Source: Pseudomonas sp. Marseille-Q3773 (GTDB taxonomy: Bacteria; Pseudomonadota; Gammaproteobacteria; Pseudomonadales; Pseudomonadaceae). From it: a stretch of DNA of 64,000 nucleotides. Below are positions 18,346 through 27,777 of this stretch, one piece after another. Below the pieces are notes generated by a model. That model saw only the letters and a list, made by a program, of their open reading frames with translations, did no database searches and was not told the DNA's origin. A program made the position numbers and the translations under genes. The DNA is taken from contig NZ_OU745390.1 in the NCBI RefSeq assembly GCF_916618955.1, positions 3,286,001 through 3,350,000 on the forward strand, given 5' to 3'. Position 1 is the stretch's first letter. Every line of letters starts with the position of its first letter.

Positions 18346-18448
18346 ACCGTCGAGTGGCTGCTGCCGGCGCCAGGGCCGGTACAAGCTACACAGCGTGCAG
18401 GACGTGCTAAAGTCGCCCCCGTTCCCGCTTCACCCAACGGACCCCAGC

Positions 18449-19456
18449 ATGCCCGCACTCGACGCCGCCCTCACCCCCTGGCCAGCCCTCGCCGCCCGCC
18501 ATCCCTGTGACGCCCTGCTGCTGGGCAATGGCCTCAGCCGGGCACTGTGGAAGCCGTTCGGCTACTTCTCGCTGTTCGAGGAAGCGCAGCGCGCCGGCCG
18601 CAAGAAAGGCCTGGCCGTCAGCGACCAGGCCCTGTTCAAGTCGTTGGGCACGGAACTGTTCGAGCCCGTGCTCAGCACCCTCAACACCACGGTCCGCGCC
18701 AATGCCGCGCTGGCCATCAATTCCACCGCGCCGCTGAACCGCTACTACTCGATCAAGGAAGCGCTGATCCACGCCGTTCGCACCGTCCATCTGCCGTGGC
18801 CACGCATGCCGGTCGCCACCTTGGCAGCGCTCAACCAGGCCCTGCGTGGCTACCGCAGCATCTATACCAGCAACTACGACCTGCTGCTGCCATGGGCCGT
18901 GCAACACGCACCTCACGGCTTTGCCGAACTGTTCGACGAGCAAGGTTTCTTCGACGTGCGTTGCACCCACAGTGAGGGCCCCCGGCTGCTGTATCTGCAC
19001 GGCGGCCTGCACCTGCTCAAGCTGCCCGACGGCAGCACCCGCCAGCGCAGCGCCGACAGCGCCGAACTGCTCGATGGCTTTGCCGTGAACATCCCCGGCG
19101 AAGTACCGCTGTTCGTCAACGAAGACCGCAGCGACGAGAAACTGCGCGCCATCCGCAACTCGGACTACCTGAGCTGGTGCCTGGGGCAACTGGCGCGGGA
19201 AAGCCAGGGACTGTGCCTGTTCGGGCAGCATCTGGACAGCACTGACCAGCACCTGCTCGAAGCCATTCGGCAAGCCCGCCCGAAGCATCTGGCGGTGGCC
19301 ATACGGCCGTTGAGCGCAGCTTCGGTGATCAACCAGAAGCAGCATTTCGTCGATCGGTTGGGGGATTTGCCTGGCACGGCTCTGCATTTCTTCGATGCCG
19401 GTACGCATCCGTTGGGTGACGCGGAATTGGCGACAGGTTTGCCGCCAATCCGCTGA
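18449..19456 (+). CDS. DUF4917-type protein with SIR2-like fold
   Basis: A 335-residue cytoplasmic protein. Three features match SIR2-like proteins: a glycine motif LLLGNGLSRAL near residue 25, STSNYD-like YTSNYDLLLPW near residue 140, and LLYLHGGLHLL near residue 180. In SIR2-type NAD hydrolases the Asn of TNYD and the His of LHG are the key residues. I read the family as DUF4917. It lies directly after sulP and runs toward tadD, with only 12 bp between stop codons. An NAD- or ADP-ribose-related or phage-defence role is possible, but it is a prediction from motif resemblance. Confidence 0.65.
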   Translation: MPALDAALTPWPALAARHPCDALLLGNGLSRALWKPFGYFSLFEEAQRAGRKKGLAVSDQALFKSLGTELFEPVLSTLNTTVRANAALAINSTAPLNRYYSIKEALIHAVRTVHLPWPRMPVATLAALNQALRGYRSIYTSNYDLLLPWAVQHAPHGFAELFDEQGFFDVRCTHSEGPRLLYLHGGLHLLKLPDGSTRQRSADSAELLDGFAVNIPGEVPLFVNEDRSDEKLRAIRNSDYLSWCLGQLARESQGLCLFGQHLDSTDQHLLEAIRQARPKHLAVAIRPLSAASVINQKQHFVDRLGDLPGTALHFFDAGTHPLGDAELATGLPPIR

Positions 19457-19468
19457 CCGTACGCCCCG

Positions 19469-20512
19469 TCAGGGCGCCGATGCGGTCGTCACCTGCACCA
19501 CCGGGCCCACCGCAACGGGCTCTGCCACTGCTGCATTGCCGCCCAAATGGCGAATCTGCCGCACCTGCTGGACCCTGTTCAGGTTCTCCCAGGCGACGGC
19601 ATAGTGCCCGGGCGACTGTTCGATCGCGCTGCGGAAAAACTGCTCGGCAATATCCAGCTTGCCTTCCACCAGGCAGACGTAGCCGACGTCATTGCTGGCT
19701 TCGGCACGTTTTTCGACCTGTTCGAAGGCAGACACGGCCTCCTCATAGCGCGCCATGCGGGCCAGCAGCAAGCCATAGTTGCGCCATAGCGGTTTGTAGG
19801 TACCGTCGTAACTCACCCCACGCTTGTAGCGCTGCTCGGCTTCGCCCCATTGCCCGGCCATGTAGTAGGAGTAGCCCAGGCTGTTCTGCACGAATGCGGA
19901 ACGTGGCTCGATGAGCTCGGCCAGGCGGTAGTAGGTCTGGGCCTCGGCGAAGTTGTCAGCCAGGTCGGCGAGCACCCCCAGCCCGTTGTACGCCTTCAGC
20001 GGCGACTTGCTGTCGACCCTGAGTGCGGCCGCCCCAGCCTGGGTGTTGTTCGGGTCCTTGGCGAAACGTTTCTGATCCACGGCGACGGCTTTCAACAGCA
20101 GCGCCTTGGCTTGTTCATATTTACGCAGAGACAGGTTCAGCAGGCCCAGCTCCGTCAGGGCATCGGGGTTTTCAGGTGCCTTGGCCAGCACTTCGTTGAA
20201 GGCCATTTCGGCAAGCTGGTTATTGCCACGCTCACGGTGGATACGGCCCACCCAGACCAGCGCCTCATAGCGTTCCGGGGCCAGTTCGAGGACGCGCAGG
20301 TACTGGTACAGTGCCTGGTCCAGGTCACCGGCCTGGTAGGCCATGGCCGCAACCTGCATCGCCTGGTCGGGCGAGTTGCTCTGTGCCTGCACCTGGTAGA
20401 GCACCGAGTTGCCCGCCGAATAGACCGAACGTACACCGTTCACCTCCGGCCCCATGCTCTGGCACCCTGACAGCACGGCTATCACGGGCAATAACAAACC
20501 GATCCTGTTCAT
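19469..20512 (-). CDS. tadD: Tad pilus TPR lipoprotein TadD
   Basis: A 347-residue lipoprotein (lipobox VLSGC, Cys near residue 17) built from tandem tetratricopeptide repeats between about residues 50 and 310 (e.g. YEALVWVGRIHRERGNNQLAEMAFNEVLAKAPEN). In Tad systems TadD is an outer-membrane pilotin-like factor needed for secretin assembly. It is the last gene of the minus-strand tad operon, with ATG two bases after the tadC stop. The C-terminus has a short Ala/Val-rich tail. Confidence 0.88.
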   Translation of the reverse strand: MNRIGLLLPVIAVLSGCQSMGPEVNGVRSVYSAGNSVLYQVQAQSNSPDQAMQVAAMAYQAGDLDQALYQYLRVLELAPERYEALVWVGRIHRERGNNQLAEMAFNEVLAKAPENPDALTELGLLNLSLRKYEQAKALLLKAVAVDQKRFAKDPNNTQAGAAALRVDSKSPLKAYNGLGVLADLADNFAEAQTYYRLAELIEPRSAFVQNSLGYSYYMAGQWGEAEQRYKRGVSYDGTYKPLWRNYGLLLARMARYEEAVSAFEQVEKRAEASNDVGYVCLVEGKLDIAEQFFRSAIEQSPGHYAVAWENLNRVQQVRQIRHLGGNAAVAEPVAVGPVVQVTTASAP

Positions 20513-20513
20513 G

Positions 20514-21482
20514 TCATGGCTTCCCGAACGTTTTTATTATCCCGATGATCACCGGGCCGATGGCTACCAGAAAAAAGCTTGGCCACAGACAGAAAATTAG
20601 CGGAAAAACCAGCTTCGTTCCGATTTTCGCGCCCATTTCCTCGGCGGCCTGCATGCGCCGGTCGCGAAACTCCTCGGCATAGATGCGCAAGGTCGCCGCG
20701 ACGCTGGTGCCGAAGCGGATACTCTGCGCCAGCAGGCTGACCAGGCCCTGGATGTCTTCCAGGCCAGTGCGGTCGGCCAGTTGCCTGAGCGCTTCGGTAC
20801 TGGAAATACCCGCGCGGATCTGCGCGTTGACCAAGGCCAGTTCCTCGGCCAGTTCAGCCTGGCTGACCGCCATTTCCTCAGCCACCCGCTCGATAGCCTG
20901 GGGTAGCGCCAGGCCCGACTCCACGCACACCACCATCAAGTCCAGAGCGTCAGGGAAAGCTGCGCGCAACCGCCCCTGTCGCGCCTTCTTGCGCTTGTCG
21001 ACATAAACCGCCGGCAGCAGCCATCCGGTGGCAACACCGATCAGCACCACGCCCAGACCGGTCAGCTGGGAAAGGTTCGGCACCATGGGCAACACCAGCA
21101 GCGACACACCTAGCAGTATCATTGGCAACAGCAGGCGTACGGCCCAATACACCTGTACCGACGACGCCGAGCCATAACCGGCATGGGTCAGCAGGGTCCG
21201 GGTCGCCGAAACCTTGTCGGCGGCAGACGGAGCAACGCGCCGACCGACCCGTTCCAGTAGCAACTGCAGGTTGCCGGGTGCCTCGCGCCCGGACGCAACG
21301 CTGGAATGTTCACGCTTGATCAAGGCAAGGCGGCGTTGCAGCGGGCTCTGCAAGCCCAGCACCAGCAACGTCACGGTGACTACCGCAATGACCGTGCTCA
21401 CCCCGATCGCACCAACGATCAGCAGGCGTGCCAGTGCCTCGCTGTCCGTCACCCCACTCAACAAACCGAGCAAATAGTCCAT
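20514..21482 (-). CDS. tadC: Tad inner-membrane platform protein TadC
   Basis: A 322-residue protein with an N-terminal helix, a pair of helices in the middle and a C-terminal type II secretion F domain (about residues 165-290, FPDALDLMVVCVESGLALPQAIERVAEEM ... FGTSVAATLRIYAEEFRDRRMQAAEE). A TTG two codons upstream could also be read, but ATG at 21482 with a GGGGGAG ribosome site is preferred. With TadB it forms the membrane platform on which the TadA ATPase acts. Confidence 0.93.
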   Translation of the reverse strand: MDYLLGLLSGVTDSEALARLLIVGAIGVSTVIAVVTVTLLVLGLQSPLQRRLALIKREHSSVASGREAPGNLQLLLERVGRRVAPSAADKVSATRTLLTHAGYGSASSVQVYWAVRLLLPMILLGVSLLVLPMVPNLSQLTGLGVVLIGVATGWLLPAVYVDKRKKARQGRLRAAFPDALDLMVVCVESGLALPQAIERVAEEMAVSQAELAEELALVNAQIRAGISSTEALRQLADRTGLEDIQGLVSLLAQSIRFGTSVAATLRIYAEEFRDRRMQAAEEMGAKIGTKLVFPLIFCLWPSFFLVAIGPVIIGIIKTFGKP

Positions 21483-21509
21483 GACCAACGCTCCCCCTGC
21501 GAGAATCGC

Positions 21510-22496
21510 CTAGATCTCGATACGGATAATTCGGCGAATCCAGAAAATCCCCACCACCATGGAGCCGAAAGCGGCCATGACGAACATTTGTCCGGTAGGG
21601 TCCTTGATCAGCAACGTCAGGTAATCCGGGCTGGTGACGATGATCGCTGCCGCCAGCACGAAGGGTATGGCCACCAGCACCCAGGCCGACATGCGCCCTT
21701 CGGCCGACATCGTCCTGACCTTGCGCTGAAAACGGAACCGCCCGCGGATCAGGCTGCTCAGGCGCTCCAGCACTTCGGTCAGGTTGCCGCCGGTCTCGCG
21801 GTGGATGAGGATCGAAGTGACGAGCATCATCACCGTCATGCTGGGCATGCGCTCCAGCAGGCCGAGCATGGCCCGGCGTACATCGTTGCCGTAGTTGATG
21901 TCGGCGAAGGTCAGGCCGAATTCCTGTGCCACCGGCCCCTTGTGCTCATCCGCCACCAGGCGCAGGGTCTCATTGAACGGGTGCCCGGCCCGCAACGCCC
22001 GGCACATGGCTTCCAGTGCATCCGGCAAGCCTTCCTCGAATTTGGTGAAACGCTTGCCACGGTCGCGCATGATTTTCAACAGCGGCAACCAGAACGCCAC
22101 GAACGCAGCCACCAACGCCAGCCACCAGTAGGGAAAGAACAGCCAGGCCAGCATGCCGACTGCCGCTGCCAGCACGAGCCCGCTCAACAACACCCGATAG
22201 GCCCGGTATTCATGCCCGGCCTGCTCGATCATCTGCGTCAGCGTCGCCATGAACGGCAATTGCTCGAGCCACGCCTCCAGCGGCGACAGACGTGTCAGGT
22301 ACTTCTGCCGCAACACGGTCTGCATGTTTGGCAGATGGCTCGCCCGCTCCAGTATCAGCAGGCGGCCGCGGATACGCTTGCGCACCTTGCCCGCCTCGCC
22401 GAACACCGGCACCACCAATCCCTGGCTGAGCAGGAACACGGCAATGAACACCATGCCGAGAAACACCAGGATGTATTCGCCGGGTATCTGGCTCAT
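21510..22496 (-). CDS. tadB: Tad inner-membrane platform protein TadB
   Basis: A 328-residue protein with a T2SF domain ([33 protein letters not shown] ... [18 protein letters not shown]) and membrane helices at the N-terminus, middle and C-terminus. The ATG at 22496 overlaps the tadA stop as ATGA, which decides the start over an upstream Met seven codons away. It is the partner of TadC. Confidence 0.93.
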   Translation of the reverse strand: MSQIPGEYILVFLGMVFIAVFLLSQGLVVPVFGEAGKVRKRIRGRLLILERASHLPNMQTVLRQKYLTRLSPLEAWLEQLPFMATLTQMIEQAGHEYRAYRVLLSGLVLAAAVGMLAWLFFPYWWLALVAAFVAFWLPLLKIMRDRGKRFTKFEEGLPDALEAMCRALRAGHPFNETLRLVADEHKGPVAQEFGLTFADINYGNDVRRAMLGLLERMPSMTVMMLVTSILIHRETGGNLTEVLERLSSLIRGRFRFQRKVRTMSAEGRMSAWVLVAIPFVLAAAIIVTSPDYLTLLIKDPTGQMFVMAAFGSMVVGIFWIRRIIRIEI

Positions 22497-23935
22497 GGCT
22501 GACGAGCCTCCATCCATTCAGGCCTGAACATCGCCAGGGGCAATTCGATACCGCGCTTGGCCAGCGCATCGCGAAAGCCCGGGACCATGCCGCTCGGGCG
22601 GAAGTCGCCGAGCACCTGGCCCTGTTCGCCCACGCCATTGCGGACAAAAGAGAAGATCTCGGTCATGGTGATGATCTCGCCTTCCATGCCGTTGATTTCC
22701 TGCACACTGACCAGGCGCCGCTTGCCGTCTTCCTGCCGCTCCAGCTGGATCACCACATCGATGGCCGATGCGATCTGCTGACGCATCGCCTTGATCGGGA
22801 ACGTGGCGCCCGACATCAGCACCATGTTCTCGATCCGGCCCAGGGCATCGCGTGCAGTGTTGGCGTGGATGGTGGTCAGCGAGCCATCGTGGCCGGTGTT
22901 CATCGCCGTCAGCATGTCCAGCGCCTCGGCGCCACGCACCTCGCCGATCACGATGCGGTCGGGACGCATCCGCAGGCTGTTGCGCACCAGCTCGCGCTGG
23001 CCGACCTCACCGCGCCCCTCGATGTTCGCCGGCCGGGTCTCCAGGCGTACCACGTGTGGCTGTTGCAATTGCAGCTCGGCCGAGTCTTCGATGGTGACAA
23101 TCCGTTCGTTGTGCGGGATGAAACTGGACAGCACGTTGAGCATGGTGGTCTTGCCGCAGCCGGTGCCGCCGGAAATCAACACATTCAGCCGCCCCCGCAC
23201 GATCGCCTTGAGCAGCAGGGCGATGGCCGGTGTCAGGGCGCCGGTCTGGATCAGGCTGTCGGTATTGAGCAGGTCCACCGCAAAGCGGCGGATCGAGACG
23301 CTGGGCCCATCGATGGCCAGTGGCGGGATAATTGCGTTGACCCGCGAGCCGTCCTTGAGCCGGGGGGCGACCAGCGGCGAGGACTCGTCGATGCGTCGGC
23401 CCAGGCTGGAGACGATGCGATCGATGATGTTCAGCAGGTGCTGGTCATCGCGAAAACGCACGTCGGTGCGTTGCAACTTGCCAAAGCGCTCGACGTACAC
23501 CGAGTCATGCCCGTTCACCAGGATGTCGGACACCGTGTGGTCGGCCAGCAGCGGCTCCAGCGGGCCAAGGCCAAGCACTTCGTCAGTGATCTGCTTGATG
23601 ATCAACTGCCGGCTGGCCGAACTGACCGGTGCCGAATGCTCGTCGAGCAGGCGTTGGCAAATATCGCGGATCTGGCGCACGGCCTCGGCCTGCCCGAGCG
23701 AGTCGAGCAGGGACAGGTCCATGACCTTCAGCAATTGCTGATAGGTCTTCTCGCGCCACTCGGCTTCCACCTGGGTAACCTGGCTCCTGGTTTCGAACAG
23801 CACATCCGGTGTTGAATGCTCCCATGCCATCGGTGCCTCTGCCGGATCCTTGGCGCCGCCACTCTGCTGGGGCGGCGAGGCGGCCTCCGGGGTGCCAGCC
23901 TGTTTGCGCAAACGGTTACGGAAATCGCTAAGCAT
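22493..23935 (-). CDS. tadA: Tad pilus assembly ATPase TadA (CpaF)
   Basis: A 480-residue secretion ATPase of the type II/IV family. An N-terminal domain (residues 50-230) is followed by Walker [10 protein letters not shown] (about 256-264), an Asp box ([10 protein letters not shown]), Walker B ([14 protein letters not shown]) and the His box ([11 protein letters not shown]). It powers assembly (and in some systems retraction) of Flp fibres. It begins three bases after the tadZ stop and overlaps tadB. Confidence 0.96.
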   Translation of the reverse strand: MLSDFRNRLRKQAGTPEAASPPQQSGGAKDPAEAPMAWEHSTPDVLFETRSQVTQVEAEWREKTYQQLLKVMDLSLLDSLGQAEAVRQIRDICQRLLDEHSAPVSSASRQLIIKQITDEVLGLGPLEPLLADHTVSDILVNGHDSVYVERFGKLQRTDVRFRDDQHLLNIIDRIVSSLGRRIDESSPLVAPRLKDGSRVNAIIPPLAIDGPSVSIRRFAVDLLNTDSLIQTGALTPAIALLLKAIVRGRLNVLISGGTGCGKTTMLNVLSSFIPHNERIVTIEDSAELQLQQPHVVRLETRPANIEGRGEVGQRELVRNSLRMRPDRIVIGEVRGAEALDMLTAMNTGHDGSLTTIHANTARDALGRIENMVLMSGATFPIKAMRQQIASAIDVVIQLERQEDGKRRLVSVQEINGMEGEIITMTEIFSFVRNGVGEQGQVLGDFRPSGMVPGFRDALAKRGIELPLAMFRPEWMEARQP

Positions 23936-23938
23936 GGT

Positions 23939-25156
23939 TCACCCCCGAAAGACACGCTTGAAGGCACGCGTGAACAACCCGCTGTCAGTGGCCACCTGCG
24001 TGCCGGCAAGTTCTTCGGCCAGCCCTCGCAGTGCCTGGGCGATCGCGGAGCGAGGCGCTTGCAGACCTAATGGCACACCGGTGTTCTGGCTCTGGTTGAT
24101 GACGTTGAAGTCATTGGGCAGTTTGACGATATGGGTACAGCGCAGCGCCTCGCCGATGTCCTTGAGGCTGACCGGCGCCGCCTTGTCGTAACGGTTGACC
24201 ACCACCTCGAGCTGGTTGCCACGCACACCCAGGTCATCGCGCAGAATGCGCGCCAGGGCGCTGGCGTCCCGCAGATGGTTGACGCTCTGCTGCATGACCA
24301 CGAAAACCCGATCCGCCTGCTCCAGCACCGAAGCGGTGATGTGATCGATCTGCCGCGGCAGGTCGGCCACGACCCAGTCATAGTTGCAACGGGCCAGCTG
24401 CAGCAGCGCATCGAGTTGTTCGGCCTGGACATCCTGTGGCAGGCACAGCTCATTGCTGCGGCTGCCCAGCACATGCAGGGACGGGCTGAAATGGTTGCAG
24501 AAGCCGCGCAGCGCAACGCCATCCATGTCCTTTATCTGCTGCAGTACGTCCAGTTGACTGTGCGACTGTGCGACATCCAGATGGTGCGACACACTGCCAA
24601 ACTGCAGGTCCAGGTCCAGCAACAGGGCGTTGCCCTTGAGGCTTAGCTGATGCGCCAGGTTGCAAGCCAGTACCGTGCCACCGGAGCCGCCCTTGGCATT
24701 CATCACCGCGACCAGTTTCCCGGCCGACTCGCTGCTGCTCTGGGCCTCTGTGACCATCCGGCCCAGTGCGGCGATCAGCTCTGTGGCCACGATCGGCTCC
24801 GGCAGAAAATCGCGGGCCCCGGCCTGCATTGCCAGGCGCATGCCTTCCCGGTCGTCCAGCTGGCCGCACAGCAACAGCGGCGGGCGCTCATGGGCCGGAC
24901 GTTGCAACAGGGCCGCCAGCTCCTCGCGCCACAACTGGCCGACGCGCAACAGCAACAGGTCGGGCATCCGGTCCAAGCCGAAAAGCGGGTCGCAATGGCC
25001 GTTGCCCACCTGCCGGACATTGACCTCAAGCGCCGGAATGCGCTGGCAGATTTCCTGCAGCTGACGCAAGGCCAAGGCATCCGAGCTGCTGATCAGCAGG
25101 CGCTTCCTGGACTTGCTGGAAGTTGCCGATACAGAGGGTTCACTTAGATTCAGCAT
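23939..25156 (-). CDS. tadZ: Tad localisation protein TadZ/CpaE
   Basis: A 405-residue protein. An N-terminal receiver-like domain (residues 18-135) lacks the usual phospho-acceptor pattern, and a MinD/ParA-type ATPase domain follows. The Walker A reads NAKGGSGGTVLA: the signature Lys of KGG is kept but the usual GKT lysine is Gly, an atypical P-loop seen in some TadZ proteins. TadZ places the pilus machinery at a pole. ATG overlaps the stop of the upstream TadE-like gene by seven bases. Confidence 0.9.
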   Translation of the reverse strand: MLNLSEPSVSATSSKSRKRLLISSSDALALRQLQEICQRIPALEVNVRQVGNGHCDPLFGLDRMPDLLLLRVGQLWREELAALLQRPAHERPPLLLCGQLDDREGMRLAMQAGARDFLPEPIVATELIAALGRMVTEAQSSSESAGKLVAVMNAKGGSGGTVLACNLAHQLSLKGNALLLDLDLQFGSVSHHLDVAQSHSQLDVLQQIKDMDGVALRGFCNHFSPSLHVLGSRSNELCLPQDVQAEQLDALLQLARCNYDWVVADLPRQIDHITASVLEQADRVFVVMQQSVNHLRDASALARILRDDLGVRGNQLEVVVNRYDKAAPVSLKDIGEALRCTHIVKLPNDFNVINQSQNTGVPLGLQAPRSAIAQALRGLAEELAGTQVATDSGLFTRAFKRVFRG

Positions 25157-25653
25157 GGCGTGATCTCCGGTGCGACGTCCGCCTTGGGATGACGGCCCAG
25201 GCTTTCGCGCGGCAGGGTCGCCTTGAATGCGGGCAAGGTTATGGATGCCCCGATAGCTGGAATGAACAGGCTGAACTGAAAGTTCTGCAGGGTCAGCTGG
25301 ACATAGCGGATTGCGGCAAACCCGCTGGCACTCGCCAGGTCACCGGGGCTGGCCACCAGCGCGCCGTTCTGGTCCAGGTAGCGCAGAGTCAGGTCGCCGG
25401 TATCAAGGTCGGCCAACAGGCTGCTGACGCCACTGTCGCCGGCGCTGTTGAAGATCGCCCGGCGCAGCACGACCGGGTCGCTGATATTGCACACCGCCGC
25501 CAGGCGTGCGCCACGCCGCACAGACTCGTTCAGCACGTTCACGGTGTAATACAGCCGACCCATTTCCAGCACCCCGAACAACAGGGTGAACAGCAATACA
25601 CTGACGAAGGCGAACTCCACCACGTATACCCCGCGCATGCCCCTGCGTTTCAT
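25150..25653 (-). CDS. TadE/TadF-like pseudopilin (second)
   Basis: A 167-residue protein with a short basic N-terminus, then RGVYVVEFAFVSVLLFTLLFGVLEMGRLYY. The hydrophobic helix is preceded by G and carries the Glu at +5 that type IV prepilin-like proteins use, so TadV may process it. The start at 25653 lies in the TGATG junction with the preceding gene; longer upstream readings are rejected. It is likely a minor pseudopilin of the Flp fibre. Confidence 0.8.
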   Translation of the reverse strand: MKRRGMRGVYVVEFAFVSVLLFTLLFGVLEMGRLYYTVNVLNESVRRGARLAAVCNISDPVVLRRAIFNSAGDSGVSSLLADLDTGDLTLRYLDQNGALVASPGDLASASGFAAIRYVQLTLQNFQFSLFIPAIGASITLPAFKATLPRESLGRHPKADVAPEITPC

Positions 25654-26123
25654 CACAGCGCCCTCATCACGGTGGTGGCGACCAGCGGGAAGTTCAGCGC
25701 CACGCTGTTGCCGACAAAAGCCGGGAGGCCGCTGGCGATCAGAGGAGAAAACACATAGTTGACGGTCACCTGCACGTGGTCGTTGGTGCCGGCCAGCTTG
25801 GCCACCTGCACGGTAGTGTTGGCCGGCATCCCGGTGAGGCTGCAGGGGGATGTCGACGGGGCACCATACACCGCCACGTATTTGGTCATGCACTCGAGGT
25901 CGGGGCTTACCTCGACCTTGCCTTGGGTCGCGTTCCACGCTCTGCTGGCAACAAACCGCGCAGCATCACGGCTGCCCTGCAACAGGCTGTTGTACTGGTA
26001 AAGCATGCGGCCGAGTTCGCCAAAGGCCAGCAATGTCAACAACAACAAGGGCAGGGCCAGCGTGAACTCGACGATTGCCACCCCTTGCTGGCGTTGCGCG
26101 CGCTTGCACCGGTGAAGTTCCAT
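25653..26123 (-). CDS. TadE/TadF-like pseudopilin (first)
   Basis: A 156-residue protein with the TadE-like start QQGVAIVEFTLALPLLLLTLLAFGELGRMLYQYN: a prepilin-type G followed by a helix with Glu at +5. Two Cys lie in the exported part. It shares a TGATG stop/start junction with the next pseudopilin, so the two are made together. Which one equals TadE and which TadF cannot be settled by eye. Confidence 0.82.
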   Translation of the reverse strand: MELHRCKRAQRQQGVAIVEFTLALPLLLLTLLAFGELGRMLYQYNSLLQGSRDAARFVASRAWNATQGKVEVSPDLECMTKYVAVYGAPSTSPCSLTGMPANTTVQVAKLAGTNDHVQVTVNYVFSPLIASGLPAFVGNSVALNFPLVATTVMRAL

Positions 26124-26132
26124 GACACGCTC

Positions 26133-27476
26133 CTAGGAGTCGATGCTCGGTGTGCCACTGCCATTGATGAAGGTTTTGTAGAGCTGAATGATCTGTGGGC
26201 CTGAGTCGTCTTGCGGCGTGGGCCCAGGTACGTTGTCGCCACCGCATTGCTTGACGAACTGGCCGAAGATCTGCGAATCCCCGCCCTTGTTTTCGGCTGG
26301 CTGGAGCACGTAGAAGCAACCGAAACCGATGGCCGGAATCGATGACGCCCCGGCGTTCTTGCCAGAGCAATCGCCCACCACGATCCTCAGTATCCTGCGC
26401 TCGAAAACCCCGCTCGCCTGGCACCCGCTTCCCGCGCCTGCGACGCAAGCGGCGGCACGCGATGCATAGTCGTTGTAGTCGAACAGCTGGGTGCCACCGG
26501 CAGACAGGTTGCCATTGCTCGACGCGACAGGTTGGCCCTGGTATTCCACCCGCGCCGGTGTGACGGCGTCGTTGTACTTGATCAGCGGGTTGTCGTAGGT
26601 GGTCACCAGGTCAGGCGGATAGTCGGTGCCCTTGAATGACCCGGTGTAGTCGCCGAAGCGCGTGTTCAGGCCCTGGACGGAAGGGCCGACGGTGTTGCCA
26701 GGCTTGGTATCGACGCTGTCACCGACGTTACGGCAGACCGAGCCGCCGCCTGCCATGAGTTCGCCAACGTCCTTGCCGCCCGCACCAAAGTCGAGCAGCT
26801 GAAAATTGCCGGGGCCAATCGGGTCGCTGTTCTTCGCGGCAGACTTCAACACCTCCAGGTCACCGAAGCGATAGCCCCAGAACATGCCGGCATCCGGGTT
26901 GTATTTTGCCGGGTCGCCACACACCAGCAGCGGCGCCAGGTTGCAGGGGCTGGTCGGGCTCGGCCCGGCGGTGGCGATCGCTGCCAGGCTCTTGGCCCCG
27001 ACAGTGCCGGGGCCGACTGACTGGGCGATGCTCCAGAAAAAGCCTGCCAGCGAGTAGTTGGGCACCGATACCCGCACATAGCTGGCATTGGTCGGCCCGG
27101 GGAAGGAGAACGGCCCGTAGACATTGTCTGCCAGCTCCACCACGGCAAACGCGTCAAGGTTGCCACCGATGGCCGTCAACAGCTCCTGATTGCCCGCAGC
27201 CTTGGCATTTTCGTTCAGGGTAAACAGCGCGGCATCCCGTGTAGCAGTCGCGGCGTTGCCAGCGCCCATCACCTGGCTCAGCGTCTTTGCGCCACTCAGG
27301 GCAGCGGCATCCACGGCGTTTTGCAGACGCGTCTTGTTCAACAGCATATGGCCGCCATCGAGCACCAACGCCGCCATCATCAGGATCGCGACCAGGGCGA
27401 TCACGATAATGATGGTGACTGCCCCCCGCTGCTGGCCTGGCCACGCGGTGAACACACGTTGGGCTCGAGGAGTCAT
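26133..27476 (-). CDS. tadG: TadG-like pilus assembly protein
   Basis: A 447-residue protein. The N-terminal TadE/G-like segment (QQRGAVTIIIVIALVAILMMAALVLDGGHMLLNKTRLQNAVDAAALSGAKTL) anchors it in the inner membrane. The large exported part is rich in Gly, Asn and Pro with scattered Cys. Two ATGs are close together (27482 and 27476); the second sits eight bases from GAGG and is preferred. TadG is required for fibre assembly in Aggregatibacter, but its mechanism is unclear. Confidence 0.8.
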   Translation of the reverse strand: MTPRAQRVFTAWPGQQRGAVTIIIVIALVAILMMAALVLDGGHMLLNKTRLQNAVDAAALSGAKTLSQVMGAGNAATATRDAALFTLNENAKAAGNQELLTAIGGNLDAFAVVELADNVYGPFSFPGPTNASYVRVSVPNYSLAGFFWSIAQSVGPGTVGAKSLAAIATAGPSPTSPCNLAPLLVCGDPAKYNPDAGMFWGYRFGDLEVLKSAAKNSDPIGPGNFQLLDFGAGGKDVGELMAGGGSVCRNVGDSVDTKPGNTVGPSVQGLNTRFGDYTGSFKGTDYPPDLVTTYDNPLIKYNDAVTPARVEYQGQPVASSNGNLSAGGTQLFDYNDYASRAAACVAGAGSGCQASGVFERRILRIVVGDCSGKNAGASSIPAIGFGCFYVLQPAENKGGDSQIFGQFVKQCGGDNVPGPTPQDDSGPQIIQLYKTFINGSGTPSIDS

Positions 27477-27486
27477 GGTCATGCCC

Positions 27487-27762
27487 TCAATCGTTGCTGA
27501 ACTTGATCTGGATCGGCTGGCCAATCTGCTGAGCTTCGCCGGTCGCGCCCCGGTAGCCATTGACCACTTTTTCCAGCAACGGGCCATCGACGCCTGCGGC
27601 CGGCAGTTCGGTACCCGGGTGGGCGGCAACCTCCTTGTTGGCAATCTGCTGGTAGTGGGTCTGATAGACGCTGTAGCCCAGCGGCCCTACCCGGCCTTCG
27701 TCGTACGACATGCAACCGGACAACCCCGCTACAAGCGCGCAACACACGATCACGGTTCTCAT
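27487..27762 (-). CDS. Small Tad-locus lipoprotein
   Basis: A 91-residue lipoprotein (lipobox GLSGC, Cys near residue 17) encoded between the secretin and tadG, with a GGAGAG ribosome site before the ATG at 27762. The mature part is small and polar (VYQTHYQQIANKEVAAHPG...). Its position suggests an accessory outer-membrane protein of the pilus, such as an RcpB- or pilotin-like factor, but no family can be named from sequence. Confidence 0.65.
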   Translation of the reverse strand: MRTVIVCCALVAGLSGCMSYDEGRVGPLGYSVYQTHYQQIANKEVAAHPGTELPAAGVDGPLLEKVVNGYRGATGEAQQIGQPIQIKFSND

Positions 27763-27777
27763 GCTGGTTCTCTCCAA

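Noticed and set aside
16726..18384. Long minus-strand frame opposite the SulP gene
   Set aside because: Shadow of the sense gene; rich in His/Gln, no start signal, no motifs.
16403..19468. Integrative element inserted at tRNA-Gly carrying sulP, SIR2-like and tad genes
   Set aside because: No integrase, no second copy of the tRNA 3' end was seen downstream, and a normal terminator and SulP gene follow the tRNA. The idea cannot be supported from this window.
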